Positions 50,395-59,210 of a DNA stretch of 64,000 nucleotides are shown piece after piece. Position 1 is the stretch's first letter; each line of letters starts with the position of its first letter. The notes below the pieces were generated by a model. It saw only the letters and a list, made by a program, of their open reading frames with translations, ran no database searches and was not told where the DNA came from. The DNA comes from Acidobacteriota bacterium. Its GTDB lineage: Bacteria; Acidobacteriota; Vicinamibacteria; Vicinamibacterales; UBA8438. Made by a program: the position numbers and the translations under genes. Where the stretch lies: contig VXME01000076.1 in NCBI GenBank assembly GCA_009861545.1, positions 1 through 64,000 on the forward strand, read 5' to 3'.

Positions 50395-52824
50395 ATGACG
50401 AAGCGCAGTGTTCTTCTGTTGCGGGCCGGCGTCGTGCTCGTGATGCTGGTGGCGACCACCGGAACGGTGAGCGCCGGCCAGGCGGCGTCGGCGAACGCCA
50501 CGCCGGAGCGGGCGCTCCTCGACCGGTACTGCGTCGCCTGCCACAACGATCGCCTGCAGACCGCGGGGCTGGAGCTCGACACGGCGGACGTCACCGACGT
50601 GGCGGCTGATCCCGCTCTGTGGGAGAAGGTCGTCCGCAAGCTGCGGGCGGGGGCCATGCCGCCGGCGCCGCGGCCGCGGCCGGACGAGGCGACCTATGCC
50701 CGGTTCATCGCGCGGCTCGAGAGCGAGCTGGACGCGGTTGCCGAGGCCGATCCGAACCCCGGGCGCACCGAAGCATTCCACCGCCTCAACCGCGCCGAGT
50801 ACCGCAGCGTCGTCCGCGACCTGCTGGCCCTCGACGTCGACGTGGCGGAGTTGCTGCCGGCCGACGACGGCAGCTACGGCTTCGACAACATCGCCGGTGT
50901 TCTCGGCGTCTCGCCGACGCTTCTGGATCGCTATCTCTCGGCCGCGAAGAAGGTGAGCCGGCTGGCCGTCGGCAGTCCCGATCTGCCGCCCACCGCGCTG
51001 ACGTTTCGCCGCTCGGCCGACGACGCGCAGGACGCCCGGCTCGCGGGCCTGCCGTTCGGTACCCGCGGCGGGATGGCGATTCCCTACAACTTCCCGGTGG
51101 ACGCGGAGTACCGGATCCGGGTGCGGCTGAGCCGCGACACCGCCGACAACCTGGCGCCGTTCACCGACCGGCACGAGCTGGACGTCAGCCTGGACGGCGA
51201 GCACCTGCAGACGTTCACGGTCGGCGAGCCGGCGCCGGCGGGCGCGCCCCGAAACAGTCCCGAGTACCTCGAGTGGCGTACCCGGCAGCGGCGCGTCGAC
51301 GACAACTGGGTGCTGCGCGTGCCGGTGCCGGCCGGTCCCCGGACGTTGCGCGTGGCGTTCCGCCAGAAGACTGCCGCCTACCCCGAGACGCTGCGGCAGC
51401 CGTACCTGCGGCCGTACACGAACACCACCGGTGGCGACACGCGCTACCAGCCGTACCTGGAGAGCGTCGTCGTCACCGGGCCGTACGAGGCGAGCGGGGC
51501 CCCGCCGGCCGTCGAGACGCCCAGCCGCGCGCGTATCTTCACCTGTCGTCCCGAGACGGGCGACGCGGCCGGCGCGCGGGAGTGCGCGAGCGACATCCTG
51601 TCGACGCTGGCCCGGCGCGCCTACCGCCGCCCGGTTACCGGGCGCGATCTCGACGTGTTGCTGGCGTTCTACGACGACGGCCTGCGGGACGGCGGATTCG
51701 AGGGCGGCATCGAGCTGGCGCTGCGGCGGCTGCTGGCCGGTCCCGAGTTCCTGTTCCGCGTGGTGCGCGACCCGGCCGCTGCCGCGCCGGGCACGAACTA
51801 CCGATTGACCGACCTGGAGCTGGCGTCGCGGCTGTCGTTCTTCCTGTGGAGCAGCATCCCCGACGACGAGCTGCTCGACGTGGCGGTGTCCGGCCGGCTG
51901 CACGAGCCGGCGGTGCTCGAGGGGCAGGTCCGGCGCATGCTCGCCGACGAGCGCGCCTCGGCGCTGGTCGAGAACTTCGCGGGTCAGTGGCTCTATCTGC
52001 GCAACGTCCCGGCCCTGACCCCGGACGAGAACCGCTTTCCCGATTTCGGCGAGGCGTTGCGGCGGTCGATGCGGCGCGAGACCGAGCTGTTCGTCGAGAG
52101 CGTGCTGCGCGAGGACCGGAGCGTCCTCGATCTGCTGACCGCCGACTACACCTTCGTCAACGAGCGGCTGGCGCGGCACTACGACATCCCGAACGTCTAC
52201 GGCAGCCATTTCCGCCGCGTCGCGCTGCCGGACGCCACGCGCCGCGGGTTGCTCGGCCACGGGAGCATCCTGGCCGCCACCGCGTATCCGACCCGCACGT
52301 CGCCGGTGCTGCGGGGTAAATGGGTGCTGGAGAACCTGTTGGGCACGCCGCCGCCGCTGCCGCCGCCCGACGTTCCGTCGCTCGAGGAGACGACCGGCGA
52401 GGGCCGGCCGCTCTCGATGCGCGAGGCGATGGAGCAGCACCGCGGCAACCCGGTCTGCTCGAGCTGCCACCGGCTGATGGACCCGCCCGGCTTCGCGCTC
52501 GAGCAGTTCGACGCGGTCGGCAAGTACCGGACGCACAACGAGGCCAACGCGCCGATAGACGCCTCCGGCATCCTGCCCGACGGCACCGTGTTCGAGGGGG
52601 CGGCCGGTCTGCGCGACGCGCTCCTGCAGCGGCCCGACCTGTTCGTGACGACGCTTACCGAGAAGCTGCTGACCTATGCGCTCGGCCGGGGCGTCGAGCA
52701 CTACGACTCGCCGGCCATTCGCGCCATCGTCCGCGACGCCGAACGGGACGACTCCCGGTTCTCGTCGATCATTCTGGGCATCGTCGAGAGCGTGCCCTTC
52801 CAGATGAGGAGATCCGCATCATGA
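50395..52824 (+). CDS. Exported DUF1592-type protein with two CxxCH sites, triad 2
   Basis: An 809-residue paralogue of the triad 1 protein. Signal peptide LLRAGVVLVMLVATTGTVSA; CVACH at 46-50 and CSSCH at 688-692; DUF1587 (HRLNRAEYRSVVRDLLALD), DUF1595 (LARRAYRRPVTGRDLD), DUF1592 (DLELASRLSFFLWSSIPDDE), DUF1588 (RGKWVLENLLGTPPPLPPPD) and DUF1585 (KLLTYALGRGVEHYDSPAIR) follow in the same order. It lacks the Cys pair found in the middle of copy 1. The GTG at 50386 touches the GAGGG site; ATG 50395 is preferred. The stop overlaps the DUF1552 start by 4 bases. Confidence 0.92.
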   Translation: MTKRSVLLLRAGVVLVMLVATTGTVSAGQAASANATPERALLDRYCVACHNDRLQTAGLELDTADVTDVAADPALWEKVVRKLRAGAMPPAPRPRPDEATYARFIARLESELDAVAEADPNPGRTEAFHRLNRAEYRSVVRDLLALDVDVAELLPADDGSYGFDNIAGVLGVSPTLLDRYLSAAKKVSRLAVGSPDLPPTALTFRRSADDAQDARLAGLPFGTRGGMAIPYNFPVDAEYRIRVRLSRDTADNLAPFTDRHELDVSLDGEHLQTFTVGEPAPAGAPRNSPEYLEWRTRQRRVDDNWVLRVPVPAGPRTLRVAFRQKTAAYPETLRQPYLRPYTNTTGGDTRYQPYLESVVVTGPYEASGAPPAVETPSRARIFTCRPETGDAAGARECASDILSTLARRAYRRPVTGRDLDVLLAFYDDGLRDGGFEGGIELALRRLLAGPEFLFRVVRDPAAAAPGTNYRLTDLELASRLSFFLWSSIPDDELLDVAVSGRLHEPAVLEGQVRRMLADERASALVENFAGQWLYLRNVPALTPDENRFPDFGEALRRSMRRETELFVESVLREDRSVLDLLTADYTFVNERLARHYDIPNVYGSHFRRVALPDATRRGLLGHGSILAATAYPTRTSPVLRGKWVLENLLGTPPPLPPPDVPSLEETTGEGRPLSMREAMEQHRGNPVCSSCHRLMDPPGFALEQFDAVGKYRTHNEANAPIDASGILPDGTVFEGAAGLRDALLQRPDLFVTTLTEKLLTYALGRGVEHYDSPAIRAIVRDAERDDSRFSSIILGIVESVPFQMRRSAS

Positions 52825-54173
52825 TCATCACGAAGATGGCGCTGCCGCGCCGCACGTTCCTCCGCGGGCTCGGCGCCACCGTGGCGCTGCCGCTCCTCGA
52901 CGCGATGGTGCCGGCGCTGTCGGCGATCTCGAAGACCGCCGCCGCGCCGGTCAAGCGCCTCGGCTTCATCTACCTGCCCAACGGGGCGGTGCTGCAGACG
53001 TGGACGCCGAAGGGCGCGGGGAGCGACCTGAAGCTGTCGCCGACGCTGAGCCCGCTGGCGCCCTTCCACGATCAGACGCTGGTCTACTCGCGCCTCGCCC
53101 ACGGGCAGGCCGAGCCGCTCGGCGACGGCAACGGCGAGCACTCGCGGGCCAGCTCGGTCTGGCTGAACGGGGTGCATCCGAAGCACACCGAGGGCGCCGA
53201 CGTGCGGGCCGGGATAACCGCCGACCAGGTGGCCGCGGCCAGCATTGGCGGCGACACGCCGCTGCCGTCGCTGGAGCTCGCCATCGACCTCGACTTCCTG
53301 GTGGGCAACTGCGAGAACGGCTATAGCTGCGTCTACATGAACACGGTGGCGTGGCGGACCGCCACGACGCCGCTGCCGATGGAGAACAATCCGCGCGTCG
53401 TCTTCGAGCGGCTCTTCGGCGACGGCGGTACGCGCGACGAGCGGCTGGCGGAGCTGCGCAAGGATCGCAGCATCCTCGATTCGGTCACCGACGACCTTGC
53501 GTACCTGGAGCGCGACCTCGGGAGCGCCGACCGGCAGCGGCTCGACCAGTATCTCGACGCGGTGCGTGCGGTGGAGCGGCGGATCCAGTTGTCGGAGGCG
53601 CAGGGCGCCGATGCCGCGCTGCCGGACGATCTGGACCGGCCCGCCGGCATCCCGGATTCCTACGAGGACCACGTCAAGCTGATGTACGACCTGATCTCGC
53701 TGTCGTTCCAGGCCGACATCACGCGGGTCTTCACCTTCATGGTGGGCCGCGAGCTCGGCGGCCGCCCCTACCCGCAGATCGGCGTGCCCGATCCGCACCA
53801 CGGGCTGTCGCACCACCGCAACGATCCGGAGAAGCTGGCCAAGCTGTCGAAGATCAACCGCCACCACGTGGAGCTGTTCACCTATCTGCTCGGGCGGCTG
53901 CAGGACGCGCCGGACGGCGACAACACGCTGCTCGACAGCTCGATGGTGCTCTACGGGGCCGGCCTCGGCGACAGCAACGATCACCTGCACTACGACCTGC
54001 CGGTGCTGACGGTGGGCGGCAAGGCGGCCGGGATGCGGGGCGGACGGCACCTGCAGTACCCGAAGGACACGCCGATGACCAACCTGCTCATCAGCATGCT
54101 CTACAAGGCGGGCGTGCCGGCCGAGCAGCTCGGCGACAGCACCGGGCGGCTGACGGCGCTGACGGACGTGTAG
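52821..54173 (+). CDS. DUF1552 Tat-type exported protein, triad 2
   Basis: A 450-residue protein, MIITKMALPRRTFLRGLGAT, with the twin-arginine-like signal, then VALPLLDAMVPALSAISKTA. DUF1552 segments are RLGFIYLPNGAVLQTWTPKG, NGEHSRASSVWLNGVHPK, CENGYSCVYMNTVAWRT, VFERLFGDGG and PQIGVPDPHHGLSHHRNDPE. It is closer to the triad 3 copy than to triad 1, since both have NGEHSRAS and TEGADV text that triad 1 lacks. The conserved CxxGxSC motif may coordinate a metal or form a disulfide. Start overlap is ATGA. Confidence 0.92.
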   Translation: MIITKMALPRRTFLRGLGATVALPLLDAMVPALSAISKTAAAPVKRLGFIYLPNGAVLQTWTPKGAGSDLKLSPTLSPLAPFHDQTLVYSRLAHGQAEPLGDGNGEHSRASSVWLNGVHPKHTEGADVRAGITADQVAAASIGGDTPLPSLELAIDLDFLVGNCENGYSCVYMNTVAWRTATTPLPMENNPRVVFERLFGDGGTRDERLAELRKDRSILDSVTDDLAYLERDLGSADRQRLDQYLDAVRAVERRIQLSEAQGADAALPDDLDRPAGIPDSYEDHVKLMYDLISLSFQADITRVFTFMVGRELGGRPYPQIGVPDPHHGLSHHRNDPEKLAKLSKINRHHVELFTYLLGRLQDAPDGDNTLLDSSMVLYGAGLGDSNDHLHYDLPVLTVGGKAAGMRGGRHLQYPKDTPMTNLLISMLYKAGVPAEQLGDSTGRLTALTDV

Positions 54174-54193
54174 GGGCGGCAGTCGAGGCGGTC

Positions 54194-55687
54194 ATGACGA
54201 GTGCAGCATTACGGCGCCGTGCGAGCGTGGCGATCGCGGTTGCGGCCACGGTAGCGTTCATTGCCGGGACGGGCGTGGTCGCCGCGGCGGTCGACCTGCC
54301 GCTGATCGAGGCGGTGCGCGCGGGCAACGTCGAGCGCGCCCGGACGCTGATAACGAACGGCGTCGACGTAGACACGACTGACGGCGACGGCACGACGGCG
54401 CTGCACTGGGCGGCGCTGAGCGACGACGTCGGTACGGCGCAGGCGCTGATCGGGGCAGGCGCCGGGGTCGAGGCCGCCAATCGCTTCGACGCGACGCCGC
54501 TGGCGCTGGCCGCCGAGAACGGCAGCGTTGCCTTCATCGAGCTGCTGCTGGACGCCGGTGCGGACCCCGACGCGGCGAGCCCGGAGGGCGAGACCGCCCT
54601 GATGACCGTGTCCCGGACCGGTCGGGCCGACGCCGTGCGGCTGCTTCTCGATCGTGGGGCCGACCCGAACCGCGCGGAAGGCTGGCGCGGGCAGACGGCG
54701 CTGATGTGGGCGTCGGCCGAGAACAACCTGGCCGCCGCGGAGGCGCTTCTCGCCGGCGGGGCCAACGTTCACCAGCGTTCCACCGGCGGCTTCAGCCCGC
54801 TGATGTTCGCGGTGCGGGCCGGCTATCGCGCCATGACGCGGCTGCTCGTGGAGGCTGGCGCGAGCCCGGAGGAGACGCTCTTCGACGGGACCAGCGCGCT
54901 GGTCCTGGCGACCAAGAACGGCCACTACGAGCTGGGCGCGTATCTCCTGGACGCCGGCGCCGATCCGGACGCGGACGACCAGGGCTGGACCGCGCTCCAC
55001 GAAGTCAAGTGGACGCGCCGGCCGAACCTCGGCTTCAACAACCCGCCGCCGATCGTGACCGGCTCGATGTCCGACCTGGAGTTCATCCGCAAGCTGGCCG
55101 AGCACGGCGCGGATCTCGACGCCCGGATGACGAAGGAGCCGCAGAACCGCTACCGGAACGTCCTGAACCGCATCGGCTCCACGCCGTTCCTGCTGGCCGC
55201 GAAGGCGGCCGACGTCGAGATGATGCGCGTGCTCGTCGAGCTGGGCGCCGATCCGCTGCTGCCCAACGAGGACGGCACCACGCCGCTGATGGTGGCGGCC
55301 GGGGTCGGCATCTGGGCGGTGGGGGAGAGCCCCGGCACCAACGAGGAGGCGCTCGAAGCCGTCCAGTACGCGCTGGATCTCGGCGGGGACGTCACGACCA
55401 TCGACGACAACGGCGACACCGCGCTGCACGGCGCCATCATCCGCGGCTCCGAGCCGCTGGTCCGCTTTCTGCTCGACCGGGGCGCCGACATCGAGGCGAC
55501 CAACGAGAAGGGCTGGACGCCGTACCGCATCGCCAAGGGCGTCTTCTACTCCAACACCGGCAAGCGCTGGGCCGAGATGGAGGTGCTGCTCCTGGAGCTG
55601 GGCGCCGACCCGTCCAGCGCCACCGGCGCCGACAACACCATCTCGGACTGGACCATCGACGACCCGGTTGTCCCCGACGTGCGCTGA
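54194..55687 (+). CDS. Exported ankyrin-repeat protein, triad 2
   Basis: A 497-residue protein with signal VAIAVAATVAFIAGTGVVAA and ankyrin repeats throughout: DGTTALHWAALSDDVGTAQA, DATPLALAAENGSVAFIELL, GQTALMWASAENNLAAAEAL, GFSPLMFAVRAGYRAMTRLL. A non-repeat insert, WTRRPNLGFNNPPPIVTG, lies between repeats and is shared with triad 3. The stop of the upstream gene is 20 bases away, tighter than in triad 1, so the three genes form one operon. The C-terminus, NTISDWTIDDPVVPDVR, is acidic. Role as a binding scaffold is inferred. Confidence 0.9.
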   Translation: MTSAALRRRASVAIAVAATVAFIAGTGVVAAAVDLPLIEAVRAGNVERARTLITNGVDVDTTDGDGTTALHWAALSDDVGTAQALIGAGAGVEAANRFDATPLALAAENGSVAFIELLLDAGADPDAASPEGETALMTVSRTGRADAVRLLLDRGADPNRAEGWRGQTALMWASAENNLAAAEALLAGGANVHQRSTGGFSPLMFAVRAGYRAMTRLLVEAGASPEETLFDGTSALVLATKNGHYELGAYLLDAGADPDADDQGWTALHEVKWTRRPNLGFNNPPPIVTGSMSDLEFIRKLAEHGADLDARMTKEPQNRYRNVLNRIGSTPFLLAAKAADVEMMRVLVELGADPLLPNEDGTTPLMVAAGVGIWAVGESPGTNEEALEAVQYALDLGGDVTTIDDNGDTALHGAIIRGSEPLVRFLLDRGADIEATNEKGWTPYRIAKGVFYSNTGKRWAEMEVLLLELGADPSSATGADNTISDWTIDDPVVPDVR

Positions 55688-55828
55688 CCGGGGTCACCGC
55701 CGGACCCCACGAGCCAACCGTCGCCTGCCTTCGCTGGCTACGCTGCCTTCGCTATCATCATGCGATGGGTGGTGAAGCGGCGGATCGGCGTTTCACGAAG
55801 CGGTGGAACGCGATGCGGTGGCCGTGTT

Positions 55829-56058
55829 GTGAAGCGGCAGATGGTGGTCGCCGAGTGGCGACGCGCGTCCGAGTCGTTGAGCGCGGCCGAAGTCTTGATG
55901 CGTGAGGGCTGTCATGCCGATGCCGTATCAAGGGCGTACTACGCGCGCTCGAACGGAAGGGAATCATCGTGCATTCCGGTCAGCCGAAGGCGCCACGCGC
56001 GCCATTGGGGAAGAGGCCGGGCGCCCTGAAGCGGTTCCTCGACGATCGGAACGAGTGA
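55829..56058 (+). pseudogene. HEPN-domain start joined to an antitoxin-like tail
   Basis: From a GTG at 55829 the reading VVAEWRRASESLSAAEVLMR, then DAVSRAYYA, matches the beginning of a HEPN domain. At about 55945 the frame changes, and ALERKGIIVHSGQPKAPRAP, then LGKRPGALKRFLDDRNE, runs to a TGA at 56056-56058, which looks like the end of a Phd-type antitoxin. Neither gene is complete. It is a scar in the 55688-56185 gap; the rest of that gap holds no gene. Confidence 0.5.
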
Positions 56059-56132
56059 GCGCTTGCCTTCGCCGCCATTGCCTGCCCGATGCCGCGGCTC
56101 TTCTCGATTCCGTGGCTCAACCAGCGCGACGT

Positions 56133-56162
56133 GCTCCCGCCCCGGTCGCCCGGGGCGGGAGC
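56133..56162. terminator. Strong 13-bp terminator hairpin
   Basis: GCTCCCGCCCCGG (56133-56145) pairs perfectly with CCGGGGCGGGAGC (56150-56162) around TCGC. It lies 23 bases beyond the stop of the minus-strand tannase gene and would end that transcript. No T-run follows on the minus strand beyond a few bases. Confidence 0.75.
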
Positions 56163-56185
56163 GTCCATCCCTCCGAAGGACTAGT

Positions 56186-57754
56186 CTAGTCGCCGGACGG
56201 CATGCGGCAGGCGAAGTTCTCCGCCTCGTCCGTATTGCCGCTGCCGGTGTAGACCGCCTGTGCCGGATACGGGCAGAGCGGCCGGGTTCGATCCACCTCG
56301 CCGTCCCGCACGCGGGAAGCGACGATCTGGTCGGGCGCCTCGCCCTCCTCGACCCAGCGCTCGAGCGCGGCCAGCATGTCGAAGCGGCTCGGCCCGGCGC
56401 CGCCGCCGCAGTGGCCCATGCCCGGCGCCATGAAGAGGCGGAACGAGTCGTGGACCTCGTTGCGGCTGCCGACCGTATCGATGACGCGGTTGTAGTACTG
56501 CGTCACGTTGGCCGGCGAGATCTGCGGGTCGCTCCAGCCGTGGTAGGAGAGGAGCTTGCCGCCGCTCTCGAAGAACGGCTTCAGGTTCGGGTCGAGCGCG
56601 TTGAGGGTGTCGTTGTCCCGATCCTCGGCGAGCACGATGTCCGTCTCGAAGTTGAACTGGTCGACGGTCCACTCCGGATCGGCGAACGTGAGATAGCGGA
56701 ACTGCTCGACCCCGGTCGACCGTGCGGAGTTGGTCCAGCCGAAGTCGGTCCAGCCGAGCTCGCTGCCCGGGAGCAGACCGGTAATGGGACGCCCCGTCTT
56801 CGGGTTTTCGGGGGACGAGTAGAGCATCCGTACCGTGCTGACCTGGGCCGCGGACAGACACGACTCGTCGCCGGCGTCCTCGCAGAGCAGCGTGCCCGGA
56901 TCGAAGTCGCAGCGCTCGGGGTCGCCCACCACGCCGTCCTCGACGCCGTCACTGGCGTCGCAGGCGGCGAGCACCGCGTCGTGCACGAGCTGCCGGTCGG
57001 CAGCGAGGAGCCGCATCGACTCGTCGGCTTCCAGCGGCTTCGCCACGCGGAGCGAGCCTCCCGCGCGGCCGGTCCAGTCGAGGCCCGGCGCGCCGGCGAT
57101 GATGCCGTCGAAGACCTCCGGGAAGCGCTGCGCCGCCTTCATCGCCTGCCGTCCGCCGGCCGAGCAGCCGTTCCAGTAGGAGTAGCGCGGCGCCTCGTTG
57201 TAGTGCGCCTCGATGGCGGCCTTGGAGACGACGGTCATCTCGTGGATCGAGCGGTAGCCGAAGTCGATGACCTTCTCGGGGTGGCCGAGGCCGAAGCTGG
57301 CCGTGTTGCCGACGTGGCCGGTGTCGGTGGAGCTGCTGGCGTAGCCGAGCGCGACCGCCGCGGCCATGTTGCCGTGGCGGATGGAGCCGGTGAACGCGCC
57401 GTTGCCCACCGCCTGGTACTTGCCGTTCCAGCCCTCGGCCGGCAGCCAGACCTCGACCTTGATGTCCGAGTCGTCGGACGGCGTCAGCGTGGCCGACACG
57501 CGGCAGAAGGCCGGCAGACCGGCGTAGACAGCCATCTGCGCGGGGCGCCCGCCGCCCGGCGGGGTGAACCCGCCCGCCCCGACCAGCTCCGCGCCGGTGA
57601 TGGTGGTGTTGGGCAGCGAAAGGGCCATCACGCGGTCGCACGCGGCGGCCTGCGCGGCCTGGGCCGCGACGAGCTCCTGGCTGTCGCCGTGGGTGAGGAC
57701 GATGCCGACTACGGCTATGCCGACGCCGACGGTAGCGGCGATCACGCGTTTCAT
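56186..57754 (-). CDS. Secreted tannase / feruloyl esterase-family protein
   Basis: A 522-residue exported alpha/beta hydrolase. The nucleophile Ser 198 is in NGCSAGGRQAM, next to Cys 197, the CS-D-HC arrangement of this family. The late His-Cys is in APGMGHCGGG. A calcium-binding loop, DASDGVEDGVVGDPERCDFD, is present. Substrates are gallate, ferulate or other aromatic esters in known members. Signal region AATVGVGIAVVGIVLTHG. It follows the cyclase on the same strand by 95 bases, so joint expression and joint action on aromatic or other plant-type compounds are plausible but unproven. Confidence 0.9.
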   Translation of the reverse strand: MKRVIAATVGVGIAVVGIVLTHGDSQELVAAQAAQAAACDRVMALSLPNTTITGAELVGAGGFTPPGGGRPAQMAVYAGLPAFCRVSATLTPSDDSDIKVEVWLPAEGWNGKYQAVGNGAFTGSIRHGNMAAAVALGYASSSTDTGHVGNTASFGLGHPEKVIDFGYRSIHEMTVVSKAAIEAHYNEAPRYSYWNGCSAGGRQAMKAAQRFPEVFDGIIAGAPGLDWTGRAGGSLRVAKPLEADESMRLLAADRQLVHDAVLAACDASDGVEDGVVGDPERCDFDPGTLLCEDAGDESCLSAAQVSTVRMLYSSPENPKTGRPITGLLPGSELGWTDFGWTNSARSTGVEQFRYLTFADPEWTVDQFNFETDIVLAEDRDNDTLNALDPNLKPFFESGGKLLSYHGWSDPQISPANVTQYYNRVIDTVGSRNEVHDSFRLFMAPGMGHCGGGAGPSRFDMLAALERWVEEGEAPDQIVASRVRDGEVDRTRPLCPYPAQAVYTGSGNTDEAENFACRMPSGD

Positions 57755-57849
57755 GTTTGCCTTCCTTTCCTGGTCCGTGTGTCCGACTGGCTCGCTGGAG
57801 GTCGCGTGACACTACGGAAAGAACGCGAGCCTGATCAGGTCTTCCGAGT

Positions 57850-58953
57850 CTAGAACATCGCGATCGGGTTCACGGGGCTTCCGGTGCCGCGGGCGACGTT
57901 CAGCGGCAGCCCCATGAACATGAACTCGTAGCGGCCCTCCTCGGCGCACGCGGCGGCCAGCGGCTCGAGCAGCGCGTTGTCGAGCAGCGCGACGCCGAAG
58001 TTGAACAGCACGCCATGCATCGGGAACGCGAGGTTGTAGGGGTCGGGACGCGCGTCCATCATGTCCCAGCCGAGGAGCGCGACGTCGTGGTCGCGTACGA
58101 ACTTCGCGCAGGTGGCGCTGAGACCGGGGCGGTCGCCGCCGCCGTACTCGCCGCCGGCGCGTACGTAGGCATCCTTGCCGCTGTAGACGAGCAGCGCGTC
58201 GCCGGGCTCCACGGTCACCCCGTGCGCCTCGGCGATCGCTTCCAGCTCCCAACCCTGCACCGGCCGGTCCGGCGTGACGTGCGGCTCGCCGCGGTGGCGC
58301 GGCACGTCGAGCAGGACGCCCTTCGTGACGATGCCGTCGCTCCAGGCGTCGATGGCGCCCCAGGCGGCGCCCTGCGTGGTCACCCCGGTGTCCGGGTCGT
58401 GGCCCTGCCACATCCCGTCGACGTCCCACATGTGACAGAGGGCGTCGATGTGCGTGACGGTCTGACCGTGGTAGATGAAGCCGAGATAGTCGACGCAGAC
58501 GCCCGCGCCGTTCGGACGCGGACTCTTGCGGATGAAGTGCTGCTCCGGCTCGAACACCCGGCTCATCGAGACCCTGCGGCCGTTGCGGACCAGACGGGCC
58601 GCCGCGGCGCTCTTTTCCGGCGTGATGAGGTTGACCGCGCCCTTCTGGTCGTCGTCGCCCCAGCGCCCCCAGTTGCGGAGGTCGCGATACCACGACTCCA
58701 CCTCGGCCTGCGAAGGCATCGGCCGGTCCGACTGCCCGGCGACCGGCGCGATCCTGGCCGCTGGCGTCCCGGCAGCGGCCGTCTGCCGTGTGTGGCGTTC
58801 GAGGAGTTCCGAAGGGGAGAAGGCCCCGCCGGGCACCGCGTTGCCGGGATGGGCTCCGCCCGGGGTGGTTCCGCGCGCGGCGGTAGCGACTCCCGCTCCG
58901 GCTGCTGCCGCGCCGATGGTCGTCAGGAACCGTCGTCGTGAAGAGGCCATCAT
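57850..58953 (-). CDS. Secreted cyclase-family (kynurenine formamidase-like) hydrolase
   Basis: A 367-residue protein with a twin-arginine signal, SSRRRFLTTIGAAAAGAG. The cyclase-family metal site is in GQTVTHIDALCHMWDVDG, close to the HxGTHxDxPxH consensus but lacking its first His-Gly spacing. Other family segments are GVLLDVPRHRGEPH and LEAIAEAHGVTVEPGDALLV. Known relatives are metal-dependent amide or lactone hydrolases. Two ATGs are adjacent (58953 and 58950); the first follows AAGGA by 6 bases. It is the first gene of the cyclase-tannase unit, and diverges from triad 3. Confidence 0.85.
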   Translation of the reverse strand: MMASSRRRFLTTIGAAAAGAGVATAARGTTPGGAHPGNAVPGGAFSPSELLERHTRQTAAAGTPAARIAPVAGQSDRPMPSQAEVESWYRDLRNWGRWGDDDQKGAVNLITPEKSAAAARLVRNGRRVSMSRVFEPEQHFIRKSPRPNGAGVCVDYLGFIYHGQTVTHIDALCHMWDVDGMWQGHDPDTGVTTQGAAWGAIDAWSDGIVTKGVLLDVPRHRGEPHVTPDRPVQGWELEAIAEAHGVTVEPGDALLVYSGKDAYVRAGGEYGGGDRPGLSATCAKFVRDHDVALLGWDMMDARPDPYNLAFPMHGVLFNFGVALLDNALLEPLAAACAEEGRYEFMFMGLPLNVARGTGSPVNPIAMF

Positions 58954-59095
58954 CTGCCGTCCTTTCTTGCGCTCGGGCCGGCATCGCCCGCCAGTCGGCG
59001 ACAGGCCTCCGGCGTCGTCCTGCACGGGCGCCGCACGTCCGAGGCGCGGAGTCGCGGAAGACGAGACCGTCAATGCTACCGCAGCCGGATGCCGA

Positions 59096-59124
59096 TTGAC
59101 ACGCTGCGTTTCGTTCGTTCAAAC
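59096..59124 (+). promoter_or_regulatory. Possible promoter of triad 3
   Basis: TTGACA at 59096-59101 is a perfect -35 box. A good -10 is not evident; CAAACT at 59120-59125 is the best candidate. The 13-mer shared by the other two triads is missing. The rest of the gap 58954-59210 holds no gene. Confidence 0.4.
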
Positions 59125-59210
59125 TAGGCTGCTTTCTCGCCGTTTGCGGGGTGTCTTCCGCCCGGCGCCTGGGCTGCCAGCGCCGCCGGACCCCGCCCGA
59201 GGCCACAGAG

